A DNA stretch of 64,000 nt, from assembly GCF_003149515.1 (NCBI RefSeq), contig NZ_CP029145.1, positions 1,054,001 to 1,118,000 on the forward strand, written 5' to 3'. The DNA comes from Hymenobacter nivis. Its GTDB lineage: Bacteria; Bacteroidota; Bacteroidia; Cytophagales; Hymenobacteraceae. The notes beneath the pieces were generated by a model. It was given only the letters and a program-made list of their open reading frames with translations. It searched no databases and was not told where the DNA came from. The first letter of the stretch is position 1, and each line of letters begins with the position of its first letter. Below, in pieces: positions 27,628 to 39,135 of the stretch. Position numbers and translations under genes: made by a program.

Positions 27628-27666
27628 CGAAACAGCCGGGAAAAGATTCCCGGCCGTTTCGTTTTT
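27628..27666 (+). terminator. GC-rich hairpin with T-tract after ffh
   Basis: CGAAACAGCCGGGAA at 27628-27642 pairs (one mismatch) with 27647-27661 around AAGA; a TTTTT run follows on the plus strand. It lies 25 bases beyond the ffh stop, so it may also slow minus-strand transcripts although the U-tract favours the plus strand. Confidence 0.55.
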
Positions 27667-27690
27667 GTTGTAAATCCGCTTACGGTGGAG

Positions 27691-29055
27691 CTAGCGCATC
27701 ATACCGCCGGGGCCCCCTTTGAGGCCGCCCATCATCTTGGCCATTTGGGCCATGCCGCCCTTGGTCTGGCTCATCTTGTTCATGGTGCGCATCATTTTGC
27801 GCATGTCTTCGAACTGCTTCATTAGGGCATTTACCTGCTGAATGTCAGTGCCAGAGCCCTTAGCCAGGCGGCGCTTGCGCGAGCCGTTGATGAGGTCGGG
27901 GTTGGCCCGCTCCTGCTTGGTCATGCTCTTAATGATGGCCTCAACGGGCTTGAAGGCGTCGTCGTCGATTTCGACGTCCTTCATGGCCTTGCTCATGCCC
28001 GGAATCATGCCCATCAGGTCCTTGATGTTGCCCATCTTCTTGATCTGGTCCAGCTGCGAGAGAAAATCGTCGAAGTTGAACTGGTTCTTACGGATTTTGG
28101 CGTTGATGCGCTTGGCCTCGTCCTCGTCGAACTGCTGCTGGGCCCGCTCCACGAGCGAAATCACGTCGCCCATGCCCAGGATGCGCTGGGCCATGCGGTC
28201 GGGGTAGAACAGGTCGAGAGCTTCCATTTTCTCGCCCGTCGAGATAAACTTGATGGGCTTCTCCACCACGGCCCGAATGCTAAGGGCCGCCCCGCCGCGG
28301 CTGTCGCCGTCGAGCTTGGTGAGCACCACGCCGTCGAAATTTAGGCGGTCGTTGAAGGTTTTGGCGGTGTTCACGGCGTCCTGCCCGGTCATGGCGTCCA
28401 CCACAAACAGCGTTTCGCTGGGGTTGATAGCGCTTTTGACGGCCTCAATCTCGCGCATCATCTGCTCGTCGACGGCCAGGCGGCCGGCGGTGTCGACGAT
28501 GACTACCTTCTTGTTGTTTTTCTTGGCGTAGTCGATGGCGTTGCGCGAAATCTCGACCGGGTTCTTGTTGTCGATTTCGCTGTACACCTCCACCCCAATT
28601 TGCTCGCCGAGCACCTTCAGCTGCTCGATGGCGGCGGGGCGATACACGTCGCAGGCCACCAGCAGCACAGTGCGGTTCTGCTTCTTGATGAAGCTGGCCA
28701 GCTTGCCGGCAAACGTAGTTTTGCCCGAACCTTGCAGGCCCGAAAGCAGCACCACGGCCGGGTCGCCCTTGATGACGATGTCCTGCTTTTCGCCGCCCAT
28801 GAGCGCGGTCAGCTCGTCGTACACAATTTTGACCATGAGCTGGCCCGGCGAGACGGCCGTAAGCACGTTGCGGCCCATGGCCTCGTCCTTGATTTTATCG
28901 GTTACATCTTTGGCAACTTTGTAGTTAACGTCGGCATCGACCAGGGCCCGACGGATTTCCTTGATGGTGGCCGCAACGTTGATTTCGGAGATGCTACCCT
29001 GACCCTTGAGGGTTTTGATGGCCCGGTCGAGCTTAGTGGAGAGGTTATCGAACAT
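27691..29055 (-). CDS. ffh: Signal recognition particle protein Ffh (SRP54)
   Basis: The 454-residue protein has the N domain (about 1-90), the GTPase G domain with GLQGSGKTT near 106-114, DTAGR near 189-193 and TKLDGDSRGG near 246-255, and the Met-rich M domain (about 325-454, ending MAQMAKMMGGLKGGPGGMMR). It binds the SRP RNA and signal sequences and delivers ribosomes to FtsY at the membrane. Its RNA partner is encoded in the same window at about 53.4 kb. Normal length; single gene on the minus strand with terminators behind it. Confidence 0.97.
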   Translation of the reverse strand: MFDNLSTKLDRAIKTLKGQGSISEINVAATIKEIRRALVDADVNYKVAKDVTDKIKDEAMGRNVLTAVSPGQLMVKIVYDELTALMGGEKQDIVIKGDPAVVLLSGLQGSGKTTFAGKLASFIKKQNRTVLLVACDVYRPAAIEQLKVLGEQIGVEVYSEIDNKNPVEISRNAIDYAKKNNKKVVIVDTAGRLAVDEQMMREIEAVKSAINPSETLFVVDAMTGQDAVNTAKTFNDRLNFDGVVLTKLDGDSRGGAALSIRAVVEKPIKFISTGEKMEALDLFYPDRMAQRILGMGDVISLVERAQQQFDEDEAKRINAKIRKNQFNFDDFLSQLDQIKKMGNIKDLMGMIPGMSKAMKDVEIDDDAFKPVEAIIKSMTKQERANPDLINGSRKRRLAKGSGTDIQQVNALMKQFEDMRKMMRTMNKMSQTKGGMAQMAKMMGGLKGGPGGMMR

Positions 29056-29113
29056 AGACCACGGATTAAACGAATTTTAACGGATTGAACAGATTTTTTA
29101 GGGTTCCGCCTGG

Positions 29114-29551
29114 TTAAGAGGGGTTGCGGAACTGAGCTTCGACGGCTCTTAACCGAGCGTCCAGTTCGGCATTGGTGGGCTGCTGGGCTTCCTCCATGTA
29201 GCTTAGCCGCATCCCAGTGGCTTTCGATGCTTCGGTTAGCTGGCCGGTATGCTCAAAAACGTTGCCGAGACGGCGGTTGGTTTCCTGACCCTGGGTTTTG
29301 ACTTCCCGCACGTCTTCTTTGATTTCCTTCACTTCTTCGGTGAGGTTGTCCACCCGTTCCGTGAGGTGGTCCACCCGCGCCGAAACATTGTCGATGCGGG
29401 CCCCGAGCCGGTCTTCCAACCGCAAAAAACCGCTCACCATCACGTCGGTCAGCTGCGCGAAGCGGCGGTCAGAGGTTTCGCGTAGTTCGGCTTGGCCCTT
29501 GATTTGTTGCCCCATCAGGGCCAGCAGCTCATTAATTTGGTCGTTATTCAT
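29114..29551 (-). CDS. Coiled-coil hypothetical protein
   Basis: The 145-residue protein is one long predicted coiled coil with heptad runs (RIDNVSARVDHLTERVDNL, TEEVKEIKEDVREVKTQ) and a short helical head MNNDQINELLALMGQQ. Such small proteins are frequent in Bacteroidota and have no fixed function. It lies 58 bases upstream of ffh on the same strand but shows no link to SRP. Confidence 0.65.
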   Translation of the reverse strand: MNNDQINELLALMGQQIKGQAELRETSDRRFAQLTDVMVSGFLRLEDRLGARIDNVSARVDHLTERVDNLTEEVKEIKEDVREVKTQGQETNRRLGNVFEHTGQLTEASKATGMRLSYMEEAQQPTNAELDARLRAVEAQFRNPS

Positions 29552-29620
29552 GGAAGAAGAATGGCCCGCGGTGCGGAGGCGGGGCGTAAAGTTACGGCGG
29601 CGATGGGCGTGTCGTGCGCG

Positions 29621-29628
29621 TAGCTTTG
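29621..29628 (+). promoter_or_regulatory. -7 box for the glycosyltransferase gene at 29666
   Basis: TAGCTTTG matches the Bacteroidota TAnnTTTG -7 consensus 37 bases before the gene start. The -33 region is GC-rich and no clear TTG is seen. Confidence 0.4.
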
Positions 29629-29665
29629 CAGTTTAGCGCAGTCGTCGCGCCCGTTTTTTGTTCCC

Positions 29666-30988
29666 GTGCCCGAAACCCGCCCGTTGCGCCTGCTCATCCT
29701 CACCTACTACTGGCCGCCTTCGGGCGGAGCCGGTGTGCAGCGCTGCCTGAAATGGGTGAAATACCTGGGCGACTTTGGGGTGGAAGCCACCGTGGTGACC
29801 GTGGACGCCACCCAGGCCACCTACCCGGTGCTGGACGAAAGCCTGGCCGCCGACGTGCCGGCCGGCGTGCGCGTCATCCGCACGCCCACTTCGGAGCCGT
29901 TCGAGAGCTACAAGAAGCTGACGGGCCGCGCCGTGCCCTACGGCGGCTTCGCCAACGAGGGCAAGCCGGGGCTGATGCAGCAGGCCTTGCGCTTCGTGCG
30001 CGGCAACCTGTTCATTCCGGACCCGCGCCGCGGCTGGAACAAGCACGCGCTACGGGCCGTGGAGCGCCTGCTGGCCGCCGGCGAAACCTTCGATGCGGTG
30101 CTCACCAGCTCGCCGCCGCACTCCACCCAGCTCATCGGCCTGGCGCTGCAAAAGCGCTACGGCCTGCGCTGGCTGGCCGATATGCGCGACCCATGGACGG
30201 ATATTTATTATTATAAAGACCTGCACCACACGCCCCTGGCCGCCTGGCTCGATGCCCGCTATGAGCGCCAGGTGCTGATGCGGGCCGACGCCGTGCTCGT
30301 GACCTCGCCCGAAACCGAGCGCCTGTTTCGGACCAAGGTGCCGGGGCTGGCGGCAGGCAAAATCCACGTGCTGCCCAACGGCTACGACGCGCCCGACTTT
30401 GGCCAGCCCTCGCAGCCCCCGGCCGATTGCTTCCGCATCACCCACACCGGCACCATCACCGAATTATACCACCTCGGCGGCCTGCTGGGGGCCCTGGCCG
30501 GGGCCCTGAAGCGCCACCCCGCCGTACCCGTGCGGCTACGCTTCGTGGGCCAGGTGAGCGCCGAGCTGCGGGCCCAAGTAAGCGCCGCGGGCTTGGCCGG
30601 AGTCACCGAGTATCAGTCGTTTGTGCCGCACGCCGCCTCGGTGGCCGAGCTGTTGCAAGCCACCGTGCTGCTGATGGCGATTCCGGACGTACCACGCAAC
30701 CGGGGCATTTTGCCGGGCAAAATATTCGAGTATTTAGCCGCTAACAAACCCGTACTGTGCGTGGGCCCCGCTGGCTCCGACGCCGATAAGCTGCTGCAAG
30801 AATGCGGCGCTGGCCAGGCCCTGCCCTACGCCGATGCGGCCCTGATGCAGGAAACCCTGGATATGCTGCTCCACCAATGGGCCATCAACCCCAACCTGGA
30901 CCTGCCCGCCGCCAGCCACGGCCGCTACACCCGCCGGGCCCTTACGAAGCAGCTAGCCACCATCGTGAGGGCCCCAGCGCGGGGCTAA
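29666..30988 (+). CDS. Glycosyltransferase family 4
   Basis: The 440-residue protein has a GT-B fold. The N-terminal domain has LLILTYYWPPSGGAGVQR (the usual y.P..GG.g.q.....k.L motif). The C-terminal nucleotide-sugar domain includes HVLPNGYD, RITHTGTI, LRFVGQVS and GILPGKIFEYLAANKPVL, where the Glu of kifEYlA contacts the donor. It transfers an activated sugar to a growing surface glycan at the inner face of the membrane. It opens the glycan cluster. Its stop is 1 base from the convergent FkbH-like gene. Confidence 0.88.
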   Translation: MPETRPLRLLILTYYWPPSGGAGVQRCLKWVKYLGDFGVEATVVTVDATQATYPVLDESLAADVPAGVRVIRTPTSEPFESYKKLTGRAVPYGGFANEGKPGLMQQALRFVRGNLFIPDPRRGWNKHALRAVERLLAAGETFDAVLTSSPPHSTQLIGLALQKRYGLRWLADMRDPWTDIYYYKDLHHTPLAAWLDARYERQVLMRADAVLVTSPETERLFRTKVPGLAAGKIHVLPNGYDAPDFGQPSQPPADCFRITHTGTITELYHLGGLLGALAGALKRHPAVPVRLRFVGQVSAELRAQVSAAGLAGVTEYQSFVPHAASVAELLQATVLLMAIPDVPRNRGILPGKIFEYLAANKPVLCVGPAGSDADKLLQECGAGQALPYADAALMQETLDMLLHQWAINPNLDLPAASHGRYTRRALTKQLATIVRAPARG

Positions 30989-30989
30989 G

Positions 30990-33889
<2,900 letters not shown>

Positions 33890-33939
33890 GGGCCGGAGCT
33901 GGGGGCCCCAAAGCGCGCCCGTCTTTACCTTTGGGGCCC

Positions 33940-35121
33940 ATGCTCGACCCCACTTTCTACCCCGCCCACCCCCTGCCCTACGGCCACCAGCACATCACCG
34001 ACGCCGACGTGGCCGCCGTGGCCGACGCCTTGCGCGCCGATTTCCTGACCCAGGGCCCCCGCGTGGCGGAGTTTGAGGCCCGGTTTGCCGAATACATCGG
34101 GGCCCGCTACGCCGTGGCCGTGAGCAACGGCACGGCGGCGCTGCACCTGTGCGCGTTGGCGCTGGGCGTGGGCCCCGGGCAGCGCGTCATCACCACGCCC
34201 CTCACCTTCGCGGCCTCGGCCAACTGCGTGCTGTACTGCGGCGGCGAGGTGCACTTTGCCGACATAGACCCCGTTACCGGGCACATCGACCTTGCGCAAG
34301 TGCGGGCCTTGCTTGCCGCACACCCGAAGGGCCATTTCCAGGGCCTGATTCCGGTGGATTTTGCCGGGCTGGGCGCGGATTTGGAGCAGGCCCGGGCCCT
34401 GGCCGACGAGTTTGGCCTGTGGGTTATTGAGGATGCCTGCCACGCACCGGGCGGCTTTTTTGTCGATTCCAAGGGGCAGGAGCGGCGCTGCGGCAGCGGG
34501 CAGCTGGCCGATTTGGCCATCTTCAGCTTCCACCCCGTCAAGCACATTGCCACCGGCGAGGGCGGCATGGTAACGACCAACGACGAGCGCCTCTACCACC
34601 GCCTGCTGCGCCTGCGCACCCACGGCATCACCCGCGACGAGGCCTCGTTTGTGAACCCCGGCGAGGGCGGCTGGTACATGGAAATGCAGGAGTTGGGCTA
34701 CAACTACCGCATTTCCGACATTAACTGCGCCTTGGGTCTCAGCCAGTTGGCGCGCGCTGACGCTGGCTTGGCCCGCCGCCGCCAGCTGGCCGCCCGCTAC
34801 GATGATGCCTTTGCTGCCCTGCCCGGCGTGGACGTGCTGGCCCCCGGCCGCCCCGGCCACGCCTACCACCTCTACGTGGTGCAGGTGGCCGACCGGCGCG
34901 GCCTCTACGACTTCCTCAAAGCCCGGCAAATTTTTGCGCAGGTGCACTACATTCCGGTCCACCGGATGCCGTACTACGAGCGGCTGGGCTGGAAAAAGGG
35001 CGATTTCCCGCAGGCCGAGGCCTACTACGCCCGCTGCCTGAGCCTGCCCCTCTACCCTACCCTCACCAACGACGAGCAGGACTACGTGGTGGCCTGCATC
35101 CGGGAGTTTAATAGCCAATAG
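33940..35121 (+). CDS. pseC: Pseudaminic acid pathway aminotransferase PseC
   Basis: From the ATG at 33940 the 393-residue protein is a DegT/DnrJ aminotransferase: SNGTAALHLCALALGVG, PVDFAGLGAD, VIEDACHAPGG and SFHPVKHIATGEGGM, where the Lys binds PLP. It transfers an amino group from glutamate to C4 of the PseB product. A -7-like TACCTTTG at 33926-33933 ends only 6 bases before the ATG, so a leaderless or very short leader transcript is possible. The upstream TTG at 33931 lies inside that box and was not chosen. Confidence 0.94.
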   Translation: MLDPTFYPAHPLPYGHQHITDADVAAVADALRADFLTQGPRVAEFEARFAEYIGARYAVAVSNGTAALHLCALALGVGPGQRVITTPLTFAASANCVLYCGGEVHFADIDPVTGHIDLAQVRALLAAHPKGHFQGLIPVDFAGLGADLEQARALADEFGLWVIEDACHAPGGFFVDSKGQERRCGSGQLADLAIFSFHPVKHIATGEGGMVTTNDERLYHRLLRLRTHGITRDEASFVNPGEGGWYMEMQELGYNYRISDINCALGLSQLARADAGLARRRQLAARYDDAFAALPGVDVLAPGRPGHAYHLYVVQVADRRGLYDFLKARQIFAQVHYIPVHRMPYYERLGWKKGDFPQAEAYYARCLSLPLYPTLTNDEQDYVVACIREFNSQ

Positions 35122-35231
35122 CGGGCATCAGCCGATTGGGCAAACGGCGTGGGCATTATTTGCTTATTCGTCCCACACGCGTTTATCACCTGGCTTTATT
35201 CCACTCTTTTTTTACGTTAAATTCTTCCTGC

Positions 35232-35915
35232 ATGACTATTCAGGATTTTGATTCGGCGCAAGCCATCCATTACGAAAACGGCTACTACCTGACCAGCGAC
35301 ATCACGCGGCTGGCCAAGGCAATGGGGCACTTTGAATTGTACAAGCTGATAACCGGCCTGCCGGGCGCAGTGGTGGAATGCGGGGTATTTAAAGCCACTT
35401 CGCTCGTGCGCTGGGCTACTTTTCGGGAATTGCTGGAAAGTCCATTATCGCGACGTATCGTCGGATTTGACATTTTTGGCGCTTTCCCGCGGCACGGAGA
35501 CGAGTCGGACAACGCGTTTGCAGCCCGCCACGACGACGTGGCTGGCCAGGGCCTAAGCGTGGAACAGGTGCAAACCGTGCTGACGCACAAAGGGCTGCGC
35601 AACGTGGAGTTAGTCCCCGGCGACGTGGTGGAAACAATACCTGCTTACGTGGGGGCCCACCCGGAGCTGCGCATCGCCCTGCTGCACATCGACGTAGACG
35701 TGTACAAGCCCAGCAAGGTAGCCTTGGACGCATTTTACGACCTAGTTGTGCCCGGCGGCGTGCTTATTTTTGATGATTACGGCACCGTGGCGGGCGAAAC
35801 CCGTGCCGTGGACGAATTAGTGGCTCGCCACAACTTACAGCTGCAAAAACTGTCTTACACGCACACGCCAAGCTTTGTGGTGAAGCCCAGAATTGCCTCG
35901 CCAAATACACAATAA
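35232..35915 (+). CDS. TylF/MacO-type class I SAM-dependent methyltransferase
   Basis: The ATG at 35232 (MTIQDFDSAQAIHYENGYY) is preferred over 35136, whose extra 32 residues look non-coding. The protein has GAVVECGVFKATSLV (SAM motif I), RIVGFDIFGAFP, ALLHIDVDVYKPSKVALDAF and GGVLIFDDYGT, the metal-binding pattern of macrocin O-methyltransferase-like enzymes. It probably methylates a hydroxyl of a cluster sugar. The acceptor is unknown. Confidence 0.82.
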   Translation: MTIQDFDSAQAIHYENGYYLTSDITRLAKAMGHFELYKLITGLPGAVVECGVFKATSLVRWATFRELLESPLSRRIVGFDIFGAFPRHGDESDNAFAARHDDVAGQGLSVEQVQTVLTHKGLRNVELVPGDVVETIPAYVGAHPELRIALLHIDVDVYKPSKVALDAFYDLVVPGGVLIFDDYGTVAGETRAVDELVARHNLQLQKLSYTHTPSFVVKPRIASPNTQ

Positions 35916-35986
35916 ATCATAATTGGCAGTTGCGTTTTTGGCGGCTGGTACGGCCGAGCTCGTGCCATTTAATGCTTCGATTTTCC

Positions 35987-37591
35987 ATGAAAAGCTACCA
36001 TAAGCACCTTGAGTCAACGCAGGCGGCAGGCGAAGCGGTGAGCCTTATCCGACGGCCGATATTTCGCTCGTCCGCCATTTTTCCGGTGCTGCACACGGCT
36101 AATTATTCCAGCCGGGTGCTGTTCATGGGGTATTGGTTGCTCAAGCGGCGCATTCCCGAAGTGCAGATGCTCGTCACGCTGCGCGGCGAAGACGGGCCGA
36201 TTCTGCTGCGCAAAAGCCTGCTCATCACCGAGCCCAAGGCTTTTGCGCTGCGCGTGGGCGACCTGCTGGCCGAAACCGCGTTGGGGGCCACGGAGGCCGA
36301 CTTTACCGGCTCGCTGGAGTTAGAAATTTTTGCTACCCGGGACTTGGTTTATCCTTACCCGGCCTTCGTGCTTAATTATTACGGCGACGAATTCATGGCC
36401 AGCGTCCACACCACGGGCCGGGTGTACAACGACATCGAAGACTTGCAGGAAAACGAGGATAAAATCGTGCCCGAGTGCGGGTTTGATATTTTATCGGGCG
36501 CGGCTTACGCACCGTTTTTCGCTTTTGTCAACGGGGTATATAATTACGATAACCCCGTCATCGAGTGGACTATCATCGACGAGCACGGCCAAGGGCAGCG
36601 CGGCCAGTTCACGCTGCCTCCCGTGCCGGCCTACGCCACCCGCTTCGTAATGCTGCGCGATTACATCGACCTCGACGCCCTATTGCACGGCGGCAAAGGC
36701 ACCGTCAAGCTACACCACCAGTTCCGGGGCTTTTTCCCGCGATTCGTGGCCGGTAATTTTGAGCAGCACCGCCACGCGCTGAGCATTACCCACACGTACT
36801 ACGACTCATCGGCCGTAAGCGACGCGGGGGCCTATTGGGGGAACACGGACGAGCGGTTTCACGACAGCGCGGTTTTTGCCCCGTTGTTTGTGGACGAGGG
36901 CGAATACACCCAATTGGTGTTTTACCCCATCTACTCGCCCTCGGCGTTTGGCATTAGCCTTGCATTTTACGACGAAGCGGGGGCGCTGGTGGGCACCGTG
37001 CGCGATTGGCGGCACCTGGACTTACACGCCACCCCTGACCAATTTTTTACGCTGAGCTTTAACGAGGTAATTGCCGAGCATTTCCCGCCCGAGCAGGCGC
37101 GCCGGCTACGGGGGGTGAACATCGTCAAGCACTGGCCCAACCGGGAGCAAATTCCTACCCGCCTCAAGTTCGGCCTCAACGTCGGCCGCACGGGCCGGGC
37201 CATGAACCTGCCAACCAACGTGTGCTTCAACTCCCAGATTGCCAACGCCAAGGTACTCACCAAGCCGGGCACGTTCAAGTGGAGCCCCATCCTGGACGGC
37301 GACCATTCGGTGGTGGTCATCCTCAACGGCTCGGCCGTGAAAGAATACGCCACGCCGGCCCACTTGCAGCTGTCGTTCTACCGCGAGGCCGACAACCAAA
37401 CCTTGCTGCGGGAAGCCCAGCTGCCGCCGTTTGGCCAGTTGCGCCTGGACCCCAAGGCCGATACCGAGCTGCGGGAGTTCCTGGGCGGCCAGCCAGGGTG
37501 GGTAACCATTCAGGCCGACAACCCTTTTGTAACCTCCTGGTATTTTGATTTTAACGAAAGCGGGGCCGTGGGCGGCGACCACGCTTTTTAA
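35987..37591 (+). CDS. Conserved-looking hypothetical protein in the glycan cluster
   Basis: The ATG at 35987 (MKSYHKHLESTQAAGEAVSL) starts after a poorly coding stretch; 35930 would add 19 residues. The 534-residue protein has no signal peptide and appears beta-rich throughout (for example TRDLVYPYPAFVLNYYGDEF, SGSLELEIF-like strands, KFGLNVGRTGRAMNLPTNVC). No catalytic motif is recognised. It lies between two methyltransferase genes of the pse operon and may be a glycan-binding or export accessory; this is inference from position. Confidence 0.6.
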   Translation: MKSYHKHLESTQAAGEAVSLIRRPIFRSSAIFPVLHTANYSSRVLFMGYWLLKRRIPEVQMLVTLRGEDGPILLRKSLLITEPKAFALRVGDLLAETALGATEADFTGSLELEIFATRDLVYPYPAFVLNYYGDEFMASVHTTGRVYNDIEDLQENEDKIVPECGFDILSGAAYAPFFAFVNGVYNYDNPVIEWTIIDEHGQGQRGQFTLPPVPAYATRFVMLRDYIDLDALLHGGKGTVKLHHQFRGFFPRFVAGNFEQHRHALSITHTYYDSSAVSDAGAYWGNTDERFHDSAVFAPLFVDEGEYTQLVFYPIYSPSAFGISLAFYDEAGALVGTVRDWRHLDLHATPDQFFTLSFNEVIAEHFPPEQARRLRGVNIVKHWPNREQIPTRLKFGLNVGRTGRAMNLPTNVCFNSQIANAKVLTKPGTFKWSPILDGDHSVVVILNGSAVKEYATPAHLQLSFYREADNQTLLREAQLPPFGQLRLDPKADTELREFLGGQPGWVTIQADNPFVTSWYFDFNESGAVGGDHAF

Positions 37592-37732
37592 TGCAGCCAC
37601 GCCCCAGCCCACAGCGCGGCGGGGCTGCTGCCGGTCAGCCAGTACGGGCCCTGCCCAGCGCCCGCCACCGGGTTTGTACTTTTACGGGGCCCTTTCCGGC
37701 CATTGTTTCCTTTTGCCCTTCTATTTTTTTAC

Positions 37733-38398
37733 ATGACATCCAATCCCAACACAAAGCAGGAACATTTCTGGACCAGCGACTTTGGCCGCCACTATACCGA
37801 CCGCAACTCGCGGCACTTGGCGGACTGGAACCAATTTTACCTCGACAACTGGGGCCAGACCAAATTGGCCATGAACGAGCGTTTTCTGGGGCACCTGAGC
37901 CGCGAGGCGCGCATTATGGAAGTTGGCTGCAACACCGGCATGCAGTTGATGGGCCTGCAAGAAAACGGGTTCAAGAACCTCTACGGGGTTGAAATTCAGC
38001 CCTACGCCGTCGAGAAGGCCAAAGAGTACACCCAGCACGTAAACATTGTGCAGGGCAGCGGCCTGGATCTGCCTTTTAAGGACGATTTCTTTGACGTGGT
38101 GGGTACCAATGGCGTGTTGATTCACATTTCGCCCGACGACTTGCCTAAAGTAATGGCCGAAATGATGCGCTGCACCAGCCGCTACATCTGGGGGTTCGAG
38201 TACTACATGCCTGACATCACCACGATTAAGTACCGCGACAACGTGGGCTACGCTTGGAAAGGCGACTACGCCCGCTTGTTCATGGAGCAGTTTCCGGGCC
38301 AGCTGCGGGTGGTGCAGCAGGAGTTTTTTCCGTACGTGAACCCAGCCGAGCAAGGCAATACGGACTGCATGTACTTGCTGGAAAAAATAGGGGCCTGA
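37733..38398 (+). CDS. Pseudaminic acid biosynthesis-associated methyltransferase
   Basis: The ATG at 37733 (MTSNPNTKQEHFWTSDFG) gives 221 residues; 37703 adds ten hydrophobic residues. HFWTSDFGRHYTDRN, IMEVGCNTGMQLMGL (motif I) and FDVVGTNGVLIHISPDDL match the methyltransferase family that accompanies pse genes in many genomes. The target is probably pseudaminic acid or its amine. Its TGA overlaps the next ATG by one base (ATGA). Confidence 0.85.
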   Translation: MTSNPNTKQEHFWTSDFGRHYTDRNSRHLADWNQFYLDNWGQTKLAMNERFLGHLSREARIMEVGCNTGMQLMGLQENGFKNLYGVEIQPYAVEKAKEYTQHVNIVQGSGLDLPFKDDFFDVVGTNGVLIHISPDDLPKVMAEMMRCTSRYIWGFEYYMPDITTIKYRDNVGYAWKGDYARLFMEQFPGQLRVVQQEFFPYVNPAEQGNTDCMYLLEKIGA

Positions 38399-39132
38399 TG
38401 AGCGGCGCTTTGCGCGTCGGCATCGTGTCGCAGGCCCGGATGACCAGCACGCGCCTGCCGGGCAAGGTGCTGCTCCGGGCCGGGGCCGATTCGCTGCTGG
38501 GCTGGCACCTGCGGCGGCTGCGCCAGACCGGGCTGCCGGTGTTTTTGGCCACCACCACCAACGCGGCCGACGACGTGCTGGCCGCCTTTGGTGCGGCGCA
38601 CGGCTTGCCCGTGACGCGGGGCGACGAGCACGACGTGCTGGGCCGCTTCTTGCTTTGCGCCCGGCAGCACGACCTGGAGGCCGTGGTGCGGGTCACGAGC
38701 GACTGCCCGCTCATCGCGGCCGAGTTGATTACCGAAGGCGTGGCCCGCTACCGGGCCGCGGCCGACCCGCGCCTGTACCTGTCCAACGTGTTGCAGCGGA
38801 CGTACCCGCGCGGTTTCGATTTCGAGGTATTCTCGCGGGAGTTGCTGGAGGAAGCTGCCCGGCGGGCTACCCTGCCCGCCGAGCGGGAGCACGTCACGCC
38901 TTATATCAACCAGAACCGTTCCGGTACCGTGCGCTTGGCGCACTTGACCCGCGCCACTGATGCCAGCCGCTACCGCCTCACCGTGGACACGCCGGAGGAC
39001 TTTACGCTGGCCCGGGCGTTGTTGGCTGATTATAACGCGGGCCGGCTCGATTGCGAAGAAATAATTGCCCTGCTTGCCGCCCACCCCAAGTTGGTGGCGC
39101 TGAATGCGGAGGTCGAGCAAAAAAAGATTTAA
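38398..39132 (+). CDS. pseF: CMP-pseudaminic acid cytidylyltransferase PseF-like
   Basis: The ATG at 38398 overlaps the stop of the methyltransferase, so translation is coupled. The 244-residue protein starts LRVGIVSQARMTSTRLPGKV (nucleotide-binding loop with R.tStRLPGKvl), then VTRGDEHDVLGRF and VRVTSDCPLI with the metal-binding Asp, and ends with HLTRATDASRYRLTVDTPED. This is the SpsF-type cytidylyltransferase. It activates pseudaminic acid with CTP in the last step of the pathway. Confidence 0.85.
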   Translation: MSGALRVGIVSQARMTSTRLPGKVLLRAGADSLLGWHLRRLRQTGLPVFLATTTNAADDVLAAFGAAHGLPVTRGDEHDVLGRFLLCARQHDLEAVVRVTSDCPLIAAELITEGVARYRAAADPRLYLSNVLQRTYPRGFDFEVFSRELLEEAARRATLPAEREHVTPYINQNRSGTVRLAHLTRATDASRYRLTVDTPEDFTLARALLADYNAGRLDCEEIIALLAAHPKLVALNAEVEQKKI

Positions 39133-39135
39133 GCC

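Noticed and set aside
33925..35118. 397-codon minus-strand ORF opposite pseC.
   Set aside because: Shadow of pseC in GC-rich DNA; the His/Ala/Gly/Gln-rich translation has no domain. The same holds for 41463-42260 minus and 45360-46592 plus.
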